The position numbers were made by a program, and so were the translations under genes. From Leptolyngbya ohadii IS1 (GTDB lineage Bacteria; Cyanobacteriota; Cyanobacteriia; Elainellales; Elainellaceae), in NCBI RefSeq assembly GCF_002215035.1, contig NZ_NKFP01000004.1:1179726-1243725 (forward strand): 64,000 nucleotides of DNA, written 5' to 3'. Below the pieces are notes generated by a model, which worked only from the letters and a program-made list of their open reading frames with translations, was not told where the DNA came from and made no database searches. Positions 26,131 to 37,146 of this stretch are shown here, one piece after another (the stretch's first letter is position 1; each line of letters starts with the position of its first letter).

Positions 26131-26640
26131 TTTGAAATGCGGTAACAGCCATCACATCGCACCAATAATTGAAATTGCTTCTGAGAAATCAATGCTTTTT
26201 CTTATTACGCTACATTACTCAATAGGGCTACAGCATCCAATAAAACAATACCCAAAGCCTGCTGTTAACGTTTTCTGATATTTTGATCGCAGTATTGCTG
26301 TGAATTAGCGGACTATTAACCGATCGCACTCAATAGAGCGAGCCATATCTTATCTACGCCAAATGTTCTGCACTACCTATGAGATAAGGCGTTTGACGAA
26401 TGAATGAAGACGATCGCACTCCGTCATTTTTAGGTAATGTTGATGGAATATTGCAAAAAACGTGAAGCAACCTGCAATTAAATTCCAAAATTTTTCAGCA
26501 AAAACAGATTTAATTCATCAGCTAGCTTTGCATAGAATATCAACTGTGGAATTAATCGATGAAATTAATCGATTTGTGGAACTAATCGTCGTTGTCCGTA
26601 GGAAGAACTTGATGTAACAAAGCAAATCCAAGAGGAAATT
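26131..26640. other. Spacer upstream of the Nif11 gene
   Basis: A 510-base AT-rich spacer between divergent genes. A short inverted pair CTTATCT/AGATAAG is present near 26350-26385, and ATTAATCGATGA/ATTAATCGATTT is a local near-repeat at about 26550-26575. No open frame or RNA is convincing. Confidence 0.4.
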
Positions 26641-26868
26641 ATGGCTGGTAGTCAAACCAAGAATCAAATCAAGCTGTTCGCCGACAATGCAAAGACCGAT
26701 GCGACCCTTCAGGAAAAGCTAAAAACCTGTGAGCGAGCAAAAGAACTGGTTGCGCTCAGCAAGGAATACGGATTTACCTTTGCAGAGGAAGAACTTTATC
26801 CGCCCAACGAACCCCAATTCACCGCCGAGCAGCTTCATCCCAAACTGGTGAAGGCACTGCTTCGGTAA
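26641..26868 (+). CDS. Nif11-domain small protein
   Basis: A 75-residue protein. Residues about 8-52 match the Nif11/nitrogen-fixation-11 domain, with KLFADNAKTDATLQEKLKTC followed by AKELVALSKEYGFTFAEEEL. Nif11 domains serve as leader peptides of ribosomal peptides (proteusins, lanthipeptides) or stand alone near nitrogen genes. Here the C-terminal part (YPPNEPQFTAEQLHPKLVKALLR) has no Gly-Gly cleavage site and no Cys- or Ser/Thr-rich core, so it does not look like a peptide precursor. No modification enzyme is nearby. The start ATG 26641 has AAGAGGAAATT upstream. A clear terminator follows, so it is a single-gene unit. Confidence 0.8.
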   Translation: MAGSQTKNQIKLFADNAKTDATLQEKLKTCERAKELVALSKEYGFTFAEEELYPPNEPQFTAEQLHPKLVKALLR

Positions 26869-26922
26869 ACACCTGCGCTAGACACTTTAGTTAACGTTCG
26901 ATCGCAGAATTTATCTCAGCCA

Positions 26923-26953
26923 CCGGAGGAATAATCTTCCGGTCTTATTTTTT
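26923..26953 (+). terminator. Rho-independent terminator of the Nif11 gene
   Basis: CCGGAGG pairs with CTTCCGG across an AATAAT loop (seven pairs, one G-U), followed by TCTTATTTTTT. It lies 54 bases after the Nif11 stop. Confidence 0.85.
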
Positions 26954-26990
26954 GAGGGAAGGATGACTAGCATCTCAGTAAAAGCCTCAA

Positions 26991-27017
26991 AACAAAACCC
27001 CCAGACCGAAGCCTGGG
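26991..27017 (-). terminator. Rho-independent terminator of prk
   Basis: On the minus strand CCCAGGC and GTCTGGG pair around a UUCG tetraloop, followed by GGTTTTGTTTT. It lies 66 bases after the prk stop and is convergent with the Nif11 terminator. Confidence 0.85.
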
Positions 27018-27082
27018 AGCCTTAAATTTATCTAACTAACTTAGTTGATCGATCGCCCAATTAGCTCTAATTCGCTAGCAGC

Positions 27083-28093
27083 TTAGTTCGCAGCGACCTT
27101 CGACATTTTTGCTTCTACGCCCATCAGACGCTCGTAGGTTGCCCGCATCTTCAGTCCGGCAAGCACCTGGAACAGACCCGTACCGTTGCTGGAACCCGGA
27201 TATTCCTTGTGTTGCAGCAGCAGTTCGGTCATCTCGCCGTAGTACTTGGTCGAGGTGTTGCTCAGGTGTCCTTCGATGTAGATCACTTCTTCCAGGCGAT
27301 CGAGCTGTCCATCCAGTTCCAGGACAGAGACGCTGTGACCGTAGTACTCGTCGGGACCGTAGTGCATCTTGATGCCGGGGTAGGAGCAGGTCAGCTTGCG
27401 ACCGCAGGGAATCCAGTCGATCGTCGAACCTTCGTCGAACAAGTAAACCGGCTCGAAGCCCTGAACGCCATCCTTCTGGATCAGGCGTACCCGCAGCACT
27501 TCGCGCTTGGTGTCATTAGGAATGAGCTGCGTCGGCAATACCTGAATTACCACGTCGGCATACTGCTTCTGGGGATTGATGTACGCCTCGAAGTCGGGAC
27601 GACGGGAGTTGATTGCCGCCAGCACGTCGTCATAGGTGTGACCGCGCTCTGCCATATCCCGCTGGATCTTCCAGGCAATTTTCACCTCATCGTCAATATC
27701 GAGGTACACACTGAAGTCGAGCAGGGCGCGAACGCGCTCATCGTACATCGGGTGCAGACCTTCAATCACCACGATCGGGGTCGGCTTGATCAGTTCCGGC
27801 GGATCGATCATGCCCGTCTCATGGTTATAGATCGGCTTCATGATTTCCTGACCGTTCTTCAGCGCAGCCACCTGCTCTGCCATCAGATCAAAATTATTGG
27901 CGGCGGGATTCAGAGCGGTAACACCGTGTTCTTTGCGCTGCTTGCGATCCAGACAGTGGTAATCGTCAAGGCAGATCACGGTAATCAGTTCTTCGCCAAA
28001 CAAATCTGCCAGGCGACGGAGAAAGGTTGACTTGCCGCAGCCGGAATCTCCGGCGACGCCGATGAGAACCACACGGTCTGGCTTACTGGTCAT
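27083..28093 (-). CDS. prk: Phosphoribulokinase
   Basis: A 336-residue phosphoribulokinase that makes ribulose 1,5-bisphosphate from ribulose 5-phosphate and ATP in the Calvin-Benson cycle. Walker A is GDSGCGKST (15-23). The light-regulated cysteine pair C19 and C41 is present, as is the C-terminal pair C230/C236 that takes part in the CP12/GAPDH dark complex. The catalytic stretch LDDYHCLDR and the Walker B-like VVIEGLHPMYDERV are intact. Length and text match the class II enzyme of plants and cyanobacteria. Its own terminator follows; a 957-base spacer separates it from divergent petH. Confidence 0.97.
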   Translation of the reverse strand: MTSKPDRVVLIGVAGDSGCGKSTFLRRLADLFGEELITVICLDDYHCLDRKQRKEHGVTALNPAANNFDLMAEQVAALKNGQEIMKPIYNHETGMIDPPELIKPTPIVVIEGLHPMYDERVRALLDFSVYLDIDDEVKIAWKIQRDMAERGHTYDDVLAAINSRRPDFEAYINPQKQYADVVIQVLPTQLIPNDTKREVLRVRLIQKDGVQGFEPVYLFDEGSTIDWIPCGRKLTCSYPGIKMHYGPDEYYGHSVSVLELDGQLDRLEEVIYIEGHLSNTSTKYYGEMTELLLQHKEYPGSSNGTGLFQVLAGLKMRATYERLMGVEAKMSKVAAN

Positions 28094-30304
<2,211 letters not shown>

Positions 30305-30332
30305 TTTTTAGGTCGCTAGTTTTTGTAGAAAG

Positions 30333-30357
30333 CCGGGGGTTCGTCCTCCGGTTTTTT
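30333..30357 (+). terminator. Rho-independent terminator of petH
   Basis: CCGGGGG pairs with CCTCCGG (one G-U) around a TTCGT loop, followed by six T. It lies 28 bases after the petH stop and 5 bases before the stop of the convergent gene. Confidence 0.92.
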
Positions 30358-30361
30358 GCTT

Positions 30362-30964
30362 TTAACTCATCAGCCCATAGTGCTCGGCAGCCTTCAGACA
30401 GACATCCGGCAACCGACCGAGCATCGAATCCCACGTTTTCTGCGACTGCAATGCCTCTACGACGATCGCCAAAGGTTCAGCGAGGATTGCGGGAAAATCT
30501 GCCTCTCCGGGAAGCCGGACGGTGAAGGCAAGCTGCTCTTGGGGCGGAGAAAATTGGGCGTTTACGCCGGGGCGATTGCCTCTTGGGTCAACGCGATACC
30601 AGCCAACTTCAGGCAGATAAAGGGCATTGAAGCCGTGCAGACTGTAGGGCGCACCGTTGTCGTCAAGGCTGAGTCGCTGATAGCAAAATCCGGCTGGAAT
30701 GTGATTTGCCCGGAGCAGGGCGGCAAGCAGGTGGCTCTTGGCGTAGCAGTAGCCTGTTTTGTGTTTCAGCACATCGGACGATCGCCACGTTACAGGATTC
30801 ATCTGATAGTCAACGCTGTGGTGGATTTCATCTCGCACCCATTCAAAGCAGGCTTGAGCAATAGCTTTCTGGCTGTCCAGTCCTGCGGCAATGGTTTTAG
30901 CGGTTTCTAGGATGGCAGGATGATCCCAGTCGATGACCTCGCTGACGCGCAAATATTCTTCCAT
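30362..30964 (-). CDS. Transglutaminase-like cysteine peptidase-fold protein
   Basis: A 200-residue protein with the transglutaminase-superfamily triad: C73 in HKTGYCYAKS, H110 in YSLHGFNAL and D126 in WYRVDPRGN. ACFEWVRDEIHHSVD is the usual preceding helix. There is no signal peptide, so it is cytosolic; bacterial members are mostly peptidases or amidases of unknown substrate. It lies 41 bases downstream of thrB on the same strand and could be cotranscribed, and it is convergent with petH. Confidence 0.85.
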   Translation of the reverse strand: MEEYLRVSEVIDWDHPAILETAKTIAAGLDSQKAIAQACFEWVRDEIHHSVDYQMNPVTWRSSDVLKHKTGYCYAKSHLLAALLRANHIPAGFCYQRLSLDDNGAPYSLHGFNALYLPEVGWYRVDPRGNRPGVNAQFSPPQEQLAFTVRLPGEADFPAILAEPLAIVVEALQSQKTWDSMLGRLPDVCLKAAEHYGLMS

Positions 30965-31004
30965 GCTGTAATTCCATCCTGCAAAACAGTTTCATCTTGC
31001 AAAA

Positions 31005-31943
31005 CTATCCTTCGATCGTCGCTCCCCGATGATCAATTTGTAGGACTTTCGTTTGAACGCTGATTCCGGCGTCCGTCCAGGCTTGCTTTAGGGCAGATTC
31101 GACTTCCGTAGCGCGATCGTCCTTTGTCAGTACGAGTAGAGTAGGTCCGGCTCCGCTAATGACCAGTCCCTCGGCTCCTGCATCCAGGACGGCTTTTTCA
31201 ACGGCAGAATATCCGTGAATCAGCGATCGGCGATAGGGCTGATGAATTTTGTCCTGGAGGGCAGTCCGGAGCCAGTCCGATCGTCCCGTTTCTAAAGCGC
31301 GAACCAGCAAACCCAGATGAGCTGTATTAAAAATGGCATCCTGGCGGCTGTACTCCGTGGGCAAAACGCGCCGAGCCTCTGCGGTCGATAGCTCGAAATC
31401 GGGGATGGCAACGATCGGGATAATTCCCTCGTGCCAATCAATGTCGCAAATCGTCCAGCCGCCGTTCTGTTGGGTTGCCGCAAGCTGACAGCCACCAATC
31501 AGGGCAGGCACCACGTTATCAGGGTGTCCTTCCATTTCGATCGCCATTTGCATCACTTCTTCGCAGGACAGGGGCGATCCGGCAAGGGCATTGGCACCCA
31601 CGAGTCCACCGATAATGGCTGTCGCAGAACTACCCAATCCCCGCGCCAAAGGAACCTGAAGATCGATCGCTAGATGTAGAGCAGGGGGCGTTTTATCCAG
31701 AGTTTGATAGACCTTGAGGAAAGCTTGATAGGCGAGGTTGCGATCGTCTGTGCCTACGCGATCGGCTTCAGCTCCGGTGGCTTTGATCGTGAGCGGTGAT
31801 GCGGCATCGGTTAAGGCAGTAAACTGGAAGCGATTGTAAAGCGTCAGGGCTGCCCCAATACAGTCGAAACCGGGACCAAGATTGGCAGTTGTTGCGGGAA
31901 CCGTTACCGTCACTTTGGATAGCGTCACAGTGGAAGCAGCCAT
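31005..31943 (-). CDS. thrB: Homoserine kinase
   Basis: A 312-residue GHMP kinase that phosphorylates homoserine on the way to threonine. The N-terminal VTVPATTANLGPGFDCIGAAL and the ATP loop PLARGLGSSATAIIGGLVGAN (about 94-114) are diagnostic of ThrB, as is the C-terminal GLVISGAGPTLLVL motif. Start taken at ATG 31943; an in-frame TTG two codons earlier is possible. It is divergent from a small membrane protein and the DUF39 homocysteine-biosynthesis gene, a suggestive link because homoserine and homocysteine share the aspartate-semialdehyde branch. The transglutaminase-like gene follows. Confidence 0.95.
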   Translation of the reverse strand: MAASTVTLSKVTVTVPATTANLGPGFDCIGAALTLYNRFQFTALTDAASPLTIKATGAEADRVGTDDRNLAYQAFLKVYQTLDKTPPALHLAIDLQVPLARGLGSSATAIIGGLVGANALAGSPLSCEEVMQMAIEMEGHPDNVVPALIGGCQLAATQQNGGWTICDIDWHEGIIPIVAIPDFELSTAEARRVLPTEYSRQDAIFNTAHLGLLVRALETGRSDWLRTALQDKIHQPYRRSLIHGYSAVEKAVLDAGAEGLVISGAGPTLLVLTKDDRATEVESALKQAWTDAGISVQTKVLQIDHRGATIEG

Positions 31944-32023
31944 GAGCAAAATAGGAGTATTGTCAGCGATCGGGCAAACCTCAGTTTACTATTGCCCGTA
32001 GCCCACCTGAAAGGAATCCCTGC

Positions 32024-32224
32024 ATGAATGGTTCATTAAATGATTCACTCAGCGTCCTGCTCAAAATCCTGCTGTTGTCGGCGGCAATCTCGATCGCCAT
32101 TAAGTATTTGCCCATCTTGGAGAAAATTCCCGTCTCTTCACCCCTTGCGCTGATCCTGGTGCTGACTCCCTCAGTGCTGATGGCAGGTTTATTGGCTTGG
32201 CGGTCAGGTCGGGGAGTGGCTTGA
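32024..32224 (+). CDS. Small two-helix membrane protein
   Basis: A 66-residue protein with two hydrophobic segments (about 11-28 and 39-58) separated by a charged turn (LPILEKIPVSSP). The ribosome-binding context GAAAGGA before ATG 32024 and the position 22 bases upstream of the DUF39 gene on the same strand support it as real. I recall similar short hypothetical proteins in cyanobacteria but no function. Confidence 0.65.
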   Translation: MNGSLNDSLSVLLKILLLSAAISIAIKYLPILEKIPVSSPLALILVLTPSVLMAGLLAWRSGRGVA

Positions 32225-32246
32225 AACGGACATAAAGGAAGGCAAA

Positions 32247-33446
32247 ATGCGATCGATCGCAGAAATCAACGAAAAAATTGAATCCGGCAAAGCGGTGGTC
32301 TGGACTGCCGAGGAACTGAAGGCGCGGGTGCAGGAAATTGGCGTGGCGGCGGCGGCGAAGCAGGTGGATGTGATTACCACCGGGACGTTTGAGCCAATGG
32401 AATCGTCGGGGGCAATCTTAAACCTGGGGCAGACCGATCCGCCGATTAAAATTCGCCAGTGCTGGATGGATGGCGTGGCGGCATATGCCGGGTTTGGGGC
32501 AGTGGATCTGTACCTGGGCGCAACCCAGATGACTGAATACACGGGCAAAACAGATGGACTGGACGGAGACGAACAGCGGGAACGGGGCGGCGGTCATGTG
32601 ATCGCGGATTTGGTTGCGGGCAAGGCGGTGCATCTGCGAGCGATCGGGCAATCCACGGACTGCTATTCGCGGGCTTCCTTCGAGACGACAATCACACGAG
32701 ACACCATTAACCAGTTCTATTTGTTCAATCCACGCAACGCCTATCAAAACTTTATAGTGGGCGTCAATGGAGGCGATCGACCGCTGTACACTTACCTGGG
32801 ACCGCTTCAGCCGCACCTGGGGAATGCCGTTTACTCCAATCCGGGCGCACTCTCACCGCTGATGAACGATCCCGATTTGCAGGTGGTGGGCATCGGCACA
32901 AGGATTTTTCTGGGAGGCGGTATCGGCTATGTCGCATGGGAAGGAACCCAGCATTTTCCGCTGCAAAAACGGTTGCCTAATCACACCCCTGTCGGACCCG
33001 GTGCCACCCTTGCCCTAATCGGCGATGCCAAACAGATGCAGCCGCAGTGGGTGAGAGGATGCTACTTTCGCGGCTATGGTCCTTCGATGATGCTGGGCGT
33101 GGGAATTCCGCTGCCGGTGATCAATGAGGAAGTCGTTTTGCGATCGTCCGTGCGGGATCAGGATTTGGTGGCTCCGATCGTCGATTTTTCGATTCCGCGT
33201 CGAGTCCGTCCCACCTTTGGGCTGGTGAGCTATGCCCAGCTTAAATCCGGTCGCATTCCGATCGACGGCAAAACGGTGCGGGTGGCTTCCCTATCCAGTC
33301 TTTATCTGGCGCGGCAGGTGGCGCAGGAACTCAAACAGTGGATTACCTCCGGGCAGTTTACCCTCACGGAACCCGTTGCCTCCGTTCCAATGGATCGGAC
33401 GTTTCTGGCGCAGGATCGGTGGGGCACCCAGCTTTCCCTGGAATAG
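32247..33446 (+). CDS. DUF39 homocysteine-biosynthesis family protein
   Basis: A 399-residue protein of the HcyBio (DUF39) family. Characteristic text includes DVITTGTFEPMESSGAILNLG, the IRQCWMDGVAAYAG segment with its cysteine, YLGATQMTEY, GGGHVIADLVAG and GIGTRIFLGGGIGYVAWEGTQH. In methanogens a DUF39 protein with a ferredoxin partner converts aspartate semialdehyde and sulfide to homocysteine. The cyanobacterial role is unproven; here there are no C-terminal CBS domains. It is divergent from thrB and preceded by a small membrane protein gene. Its stop is 2 bases from that of a convergent gene. Confidence 0.85.
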   Translation: MRSIAEINEKIESGKAVVWTAEELKARVQEIGVAAAAKQVDVITTGTFEPMESSGAILNLGQTDPPIKIRQCWMDGVAAYAGFGAVDLYLGATQMTEYTGKTDGLDGDEQRERGGGHVIADLVAGKAVHLRAIGQSTDCYSRASFETTITRDTINQFYLFNPRNAYQNFIVGVNGGDRPLYTYLGPLQPHLGNAVYSNPGALSPLMNDPDLQVVGIGTRIFLGGGIGYVAWEGTQHFPLQKRLPNHTPVGPGATLALIGDAKQMQPQWVRGCYFRGYGPSMMLGVGIPLPVINEEVVLRSSVRDQDLVAPIVDFSIPRRVRPTFGLVSYAQLKSGRIPIDGKTVRVASLSSLYLARQVAQELKQWITSGQFTLTEPVASVPMDRTFLAQDRWGTQLSLE

Positions 33447-33448
33447 CT

Positions 33449-34972
33449 TCAGGCGGGCGTACTCGTTTGCTCGATCGGCGGAACAGCGTAGCTAATCTTA
33501 TTGCCTGCCAGGACTTCGGCGGGTGGAGAAGGGGCGATTCTCCCTTCGGGGAACTGCGAAGCATACGCAGGTTTGGTAGACGGAGCAGTAATTTGGGCAA
33601 AGCCCGTGGGACGCAGCCGGGTTGAGCAAATCTGGGAGAAAATGCGATAGGTTTCCAGGTTTGCAGGGGAGGGAGGATACACGGGCTGGGTATAGTCCAT
33701 GTTGACCAGGGTGTACTGCACGTTCTCGGTATAGATCGTGAGGGTAATGTGCAGCATTTCCAGAAAGTTAATCACCCAGCGGCAATCCTGCTCCGGACAC
33801 TGCTCGTAATAGCGAATAATGTCGGCAATGCGTGTTTCTAAATGGACGCGAGCATAGCGACAGAGCAGCACAATCTTCAGTAGCACAATGACCAGCCGCA
33901 TGGCGTTGCCCCTGGAGAGCATACGAATAAACAGAAGAGAGGGTTCCTTGCCGTTTTCGGACAGCAGGTAATCCACCAACCGATTTGCCGATCGCAGCAG
34001 CAGGGCATCGGTCACGGGCTGTCCATCGCGCTCGGCATAGAGCGGCAGCAGTTTCTCCCCCAAGTCAGTCTGAAGCATTTGCACAAACTCAGGACTATTG
34101 CTGCCAAAGGTGAGGTAGGTCAGCAGGGATTGCTTGAACGCCTGGAAGCTAAGATGCTGGGTTTGGCTGAGAAAAATGCGGGCAACATTCGAGTAGCCAA
34201 AAAAGCTGCGCCGCTGCACAATCCGCTTAATCAGCTGTAAAATCCGCTGGGAAGCGATTTCTTCCTCTGCCACATCCTCCGTCTCTGCCAACGCCAATGT
34301 CGTTGGATTTTTTAAGGAGCGGCAGGGATGACTGGAGCACTGGGACAGGGCAGTATAGTGTGCCAGGTCGAACTTAAACTGCTCTCGCAAATGCCGGGAA
34401 AGCCTGCGGGCTGCCTGTCGCTGATCGATCGAATTCTGCGGATTGGCGAACTGGGATACTAGCAAATAGGATGCAAACCGGGACGTCCACTGCTGCCGCT
34501 GCGCGTCATGGCGCTCTGTGTACAGCTTGAGTTCCTGAAAATCTAGACTGCCGACAAAATCCCGCAACCATTGGCGCAGCCGCTTGAGCGTCGGTGAGAT
34601 GGTGGGGCGATCGAGAACGGGATCGGCAAAAAGTTCAATCAACTGCTGAATCAGTTCCCGATTGCGACGAACATCCCAGTTATTGATCAAGATGTAGCAC
34701 GATCGCTTCAGCGTATAGCGAAATTCCTGCTCATGGTTGAAGAAAATGATTTCGTACAGGCAGGACTGCACCTCTGGCTTCATTGCGTTGGCATGATGAA
34801 TAAACAGGTGTTTGAATTCTGCTAAAACATCGGCAGGTGTCCAGTTTCTAACAATATTGAGCAAGTAATCATAAATCTGCTGTTGCAACTGATCGATCGT
34901 CTGCAAAGCTGGAGCAGATCTACTAGAAAGAGCGCAAACAAACGGGGAATAAATAGAAGCTTCTCCAGTCAT
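33449..34972 (-). CDS. Large alpha-helical protein, function unknown
   Basis: A 507-residue soluble, mostly helical protein. Seen features: an N-terminal helical region (QLQQQIYDYLLNIVRNWTPADVLAEFKHLF), a conserved-looking ILINNWDVRRNRELIQQLIELF, a middle FFGYSNVARIFLSQTQHLSF and a late RYYEQCPEQDCRWVINFLEMLHITLTIYTENV-type stretch (split here by description), then a Pro-rich tail from about 455. No catalytic motif, signal or membrane segment is evident. I think it belongs to a conserved cyanobacterial hypothetical family but cannot name it. The promoter must lie in the 777-base spacer to its right. Confidence 0.6.
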   Translation of the reverse strand: MTGEASIYSPFVCALSSRSAPALQTIDQLQQQIYDYLLNIVRNWTPADVLAEFKHLFIHHANAMKPEVQSCLYEIIFFNHEQEFRYTLKRSCYILINNWDVRRNRELIQQLIELFADPVLDRPTISPTLKRLRQWLRDFVGSLDFQELKLYTERHDAQRQQWTSRFASYLLVSQFANPQNSIDQRQAARRLSRHLREQFKFDLAHYTALSQCSSHPCRSLKNPTTLALAETEDVAEEEIASQRILQLIKRIVQRRSFFGYSNVARIFLSQTQHLSFQAFKQSLLTYLTFGSNSPEFVQMLQTDLGEKLLPLYAERDGQPVTDALLLRSANRLVDYLLSENGKEPSLLFIRMLSRGNAMRLVIVLLKIVLLCRYARVHLETRIADIIRYYEQCPEQDCRWVINFLEMLHITLTIYTENVQYTLVNMDYTQPVYPPSPANLETYRIFSQICSTRLRPTGFAQITAPSTKPAYASQFPEGRIAPSPPAEVLAGNKISYAVPPIEQTSTPA

Positions 34973-35749
34973 GGATGTTGAAAAAGATAGAGAGGGAATG
35001 AATAAAGGTTGAATTAAATCGTTGATGACAAATAGATAACAAATAGCGGACGGTGCAGCAGTCTGGAGCTGTATCCGAATATCCTGTAGAGGTCTTAATA
35101 GCAGTTGCGATCGCGAATGCCAGCGCTTTGATATGTAGGATTTCCCAGCTAGCAGTGCCTCCGGGAATAACGTCTACCCTCAATTCATGTCTACGCTAAT
35201 GTCTATGCGATCAAGCCAAACGACTGAGATGCATCAACATTAAGGTGGACTAAATATGGACTACCTGAAGCGCACGATAATAGAACAGGCAAACCAAGAA
35301 CAGGCAAGCTAAACTAACCAAAAAATAATCGAGAAACTGTACCGGAGAAAAACTGTACCGACAAGCAAACTATGAAGCTGACATTATGACCCTTCAGCAA
35401 AATGATCCTTCAGCAAAGCTGACACCATCACCTTTCAGCGGTGAAAATTCCAGCAGTAACAGAACGAAGGACAGATTGCCGTAATATTACGTAGATGCAT
35501 CGCAATGTTTGAATTGTATCGATCGATCGCAGAAAGCAGAGAAATCTGCAACATTGTTTTATCTTTGCCAGAGATTCAAGGTTTTTCTATCGTTTCTTCG
35601 GTTGAGCTACCCGTCATCTCGAGCTTGCGATCGCAGTCCTCATCGTATGCTCAGGAAAATCTATCTCGATGCATTCGCCAAACGGCTGTGATCAGGGCAT
35701 GATTGGAAGCAGAAACATTTCTTAATAACAGAAGCAAAACGGGTTAACT
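34973..35749. other. Long spacer with paired short repeats
   Basis: A 777-base spacer between divergent genes with no convincing frame. Several strings occur twice close together: AACAGGCAA (near 35284 and 35298), AAACTGTACCG (near 35334 and 35351) and CCTTCAGCAAA (near 35390 and 35405). These look like local duplications that have diverged. GATCGATCG and GCGATCG motifs are frequent. Confidence 0.5.
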
Positions 35750-36979
35750 TTGAACGTTTTTACTCACCTTACGCCTGTGGTACGGCGGGATCTGCTGGTG
35801 CTATTTGTTGCCGGACTCCTGTTCTGGTCAGGGTTAGCCTCCCATTTGCCCACTCTGCCGCTGTACATCGAATCGCTGGGTGCGACGCCGCAGTTAGTTG
35901 GGACGGTTATGGGCTGCTTTGCAATCGGATTGCTGGCAAGTCGGGAATGGATGGCGCGTCTGGCGGATAGTCGGGGACGCAAAATTGTGCTGCTGATCGG
36001 TATGGTCGCGATCGCCCTTGCCCCGATCGGCTATGTGATTGCAGATTCAATTCCCCTGCTGATGGGTATTCGGGCATTTCACGGGATCAGCATTGCCGCC
36101 TTTGCGCTGGCATACAGTGCCCTGGTGGTCGATCTGTCGCCGCCCCAGCATCGCGGAGAGCTAATTGGATATATGAGCCTGGTGAATCCACTGGGCATGG
36201 CGCTAGGTCCGGCAATGGGTGGATTCCTTTATGAGTGGCTGGACTTTGCCCCCACCTTTCTCATCACCAGCGGCGTCGGTTTTCTGGGACTCCTCTGCAC
36301 GGCTCAGGTGCGCGAACCCATATCTGTCCATCCTCCCGATCCCTCCGGTAAACCCCAAAAGTTCTGGAGTTTGCTGCTGGCTCCTCGAATTCGCACTCCG
36401 GCGATCGTTCTGCTGCTGGTCGGCTTAACCTTTGGAACGCTCAGCACATTTACGCCGCTCTACATTCGCGAAGTCGGAGTTAACCTCAATTCTGGACTGT
36501 TCTACACTGCAACTGCCGTAACTGGATTTACCGTCCGCTTTCTGGTAGGACCTGCCTCCGATCGCTACGGACGAGGGGTATTTATCAGCCTGAGTTTGGT
36601 ACTGTACACCCTAGCGATGCTGATGCTGTGGCGAGCCAATAGCGTTCTGACCTTTCTGCTGGCGGGAGCCGTCGAAGGAGCCGCTGCCGGAACGCTAATT
36701 CCCATGATGGCGGCACTCATGGCGGATCGATCGCTGCCCAACGAACGCGGACGCACCTTTGGACTCTGCATGGTGGGCTTCGATGCCGGAATTGCGATCG
36801 CTGGACCTGTATTTGGACTCATGGCAATGGCGATCGGCTATCGGGGCATCTTTGCCGTTTGCGCCGGACTCGCCCTACTAGGCATAGTTGTGTTCCTCAC
36901 CCAGTCCAGCAAGGATGTGCACCACTCGCTGAGATTTAGTCTGGGACGAGGTAGGGATTTCTATGCAGTCCACGAATGA
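35750..36979 (+). CDS. MFS transporter
   Basis: A 409-residue major facilitator superfamily protein with 12 predicted membrane segments. The loop 2-3 motif is ARLADSRGRKIVLLIG and its repeat in the second half is GPASDRYGRGVFI. The N-terminal SGLASHLPTLPLYIESLGAT and the GALIPMM-like GTLIPMMAALMAD resemble drug/H+ antiporters of the DHA1 type; the substrate cannot be told. The start is TTG 35750, chosen because the first membrane helix starts at about residue 15 and no ATG precedes it. No regulator lies next to it. Confidence 0.82.
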   Translation: MNVFTHLTPVVRRDLLVLFVAGLLFWSGLASHLPTLPLYIESLGATPQLVGTVMGCFAIGLLASREWMARLADSRGRKIVLLIGMVAIALAPIGYVIADSIPLLMGIRAFHGISIAAFALAYSALVVDLSPPQHRGELIGYMSLVNPLGMALGPAMGGFLYEWLDFAPTFLITSGVGFLGLLCTAQVREPISVHPPDPSGKPQKFWSLLLAPRIRTPAIVLLLVGLTFGTLSTFTPLYIREVGVNLNSGLFYTATAVTGFTVRFLVGPASDRYGRGVFISLSLVLYTLAMLMLWRANSVLTFLLAGAVEGAAAGTLIPMMAALMADRSLPNERGRTFGLCMVGFDAGIAIAGPVFGLMAMAIGYRGIFAVCAGLALLGIVVFLTQSSKDVHHSLRFSLGRGRDFYAVHE

Positions 36980-36988
36980 TGAAAGAGA

Positions 36989-37021
36989 CAAAAACAAAAA
37001 GAGGTGGAGCAACGCCACCTC
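36989..37021 (-). terminator. Rho-independent terminator of tRNA-Arg
   Basis: On the minus strand GAGGTGG pairs perfectly with CCACCTC around a 7-base loop, followed by TTTTTGTTTTTG. It begins 18 bases after the tRNA 3' end. Confidence 0.92.
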
Positions 37022-37038
37022 ATCCAGTCATTCACCTA

Positions 37039-37112
37039 CGGGCGAGGAGGGATTCGAACCCCCGACACCGTGGTCCGTAGCCACGTGCTCTAGTCCACTG
37101 AGCTACACGCCC
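37039..37112 (-). tRNA. tRNA-Arg (anticodon ACG)
   Basis: A 74-base tRNA on the minus strand beginning GGGCGTG. The anticodon stem CGTGG/CCACG encloses the loop CTACGGA, giving anticodon ACG (arginine, CGN codons after A34 deamination). The T-arm contains GTTCGAATC and the 3' strand ends CTCGCCC plus discriminator G. The acceptor stem has one T-T mismatch at pair 6-67. CCA is not encoded. A strong terminator follows. Confidence 0.95.
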
Positions 37113-37146
37113 TTGCCAAGAATTAATAGTAGCACAACCAGCAGAG

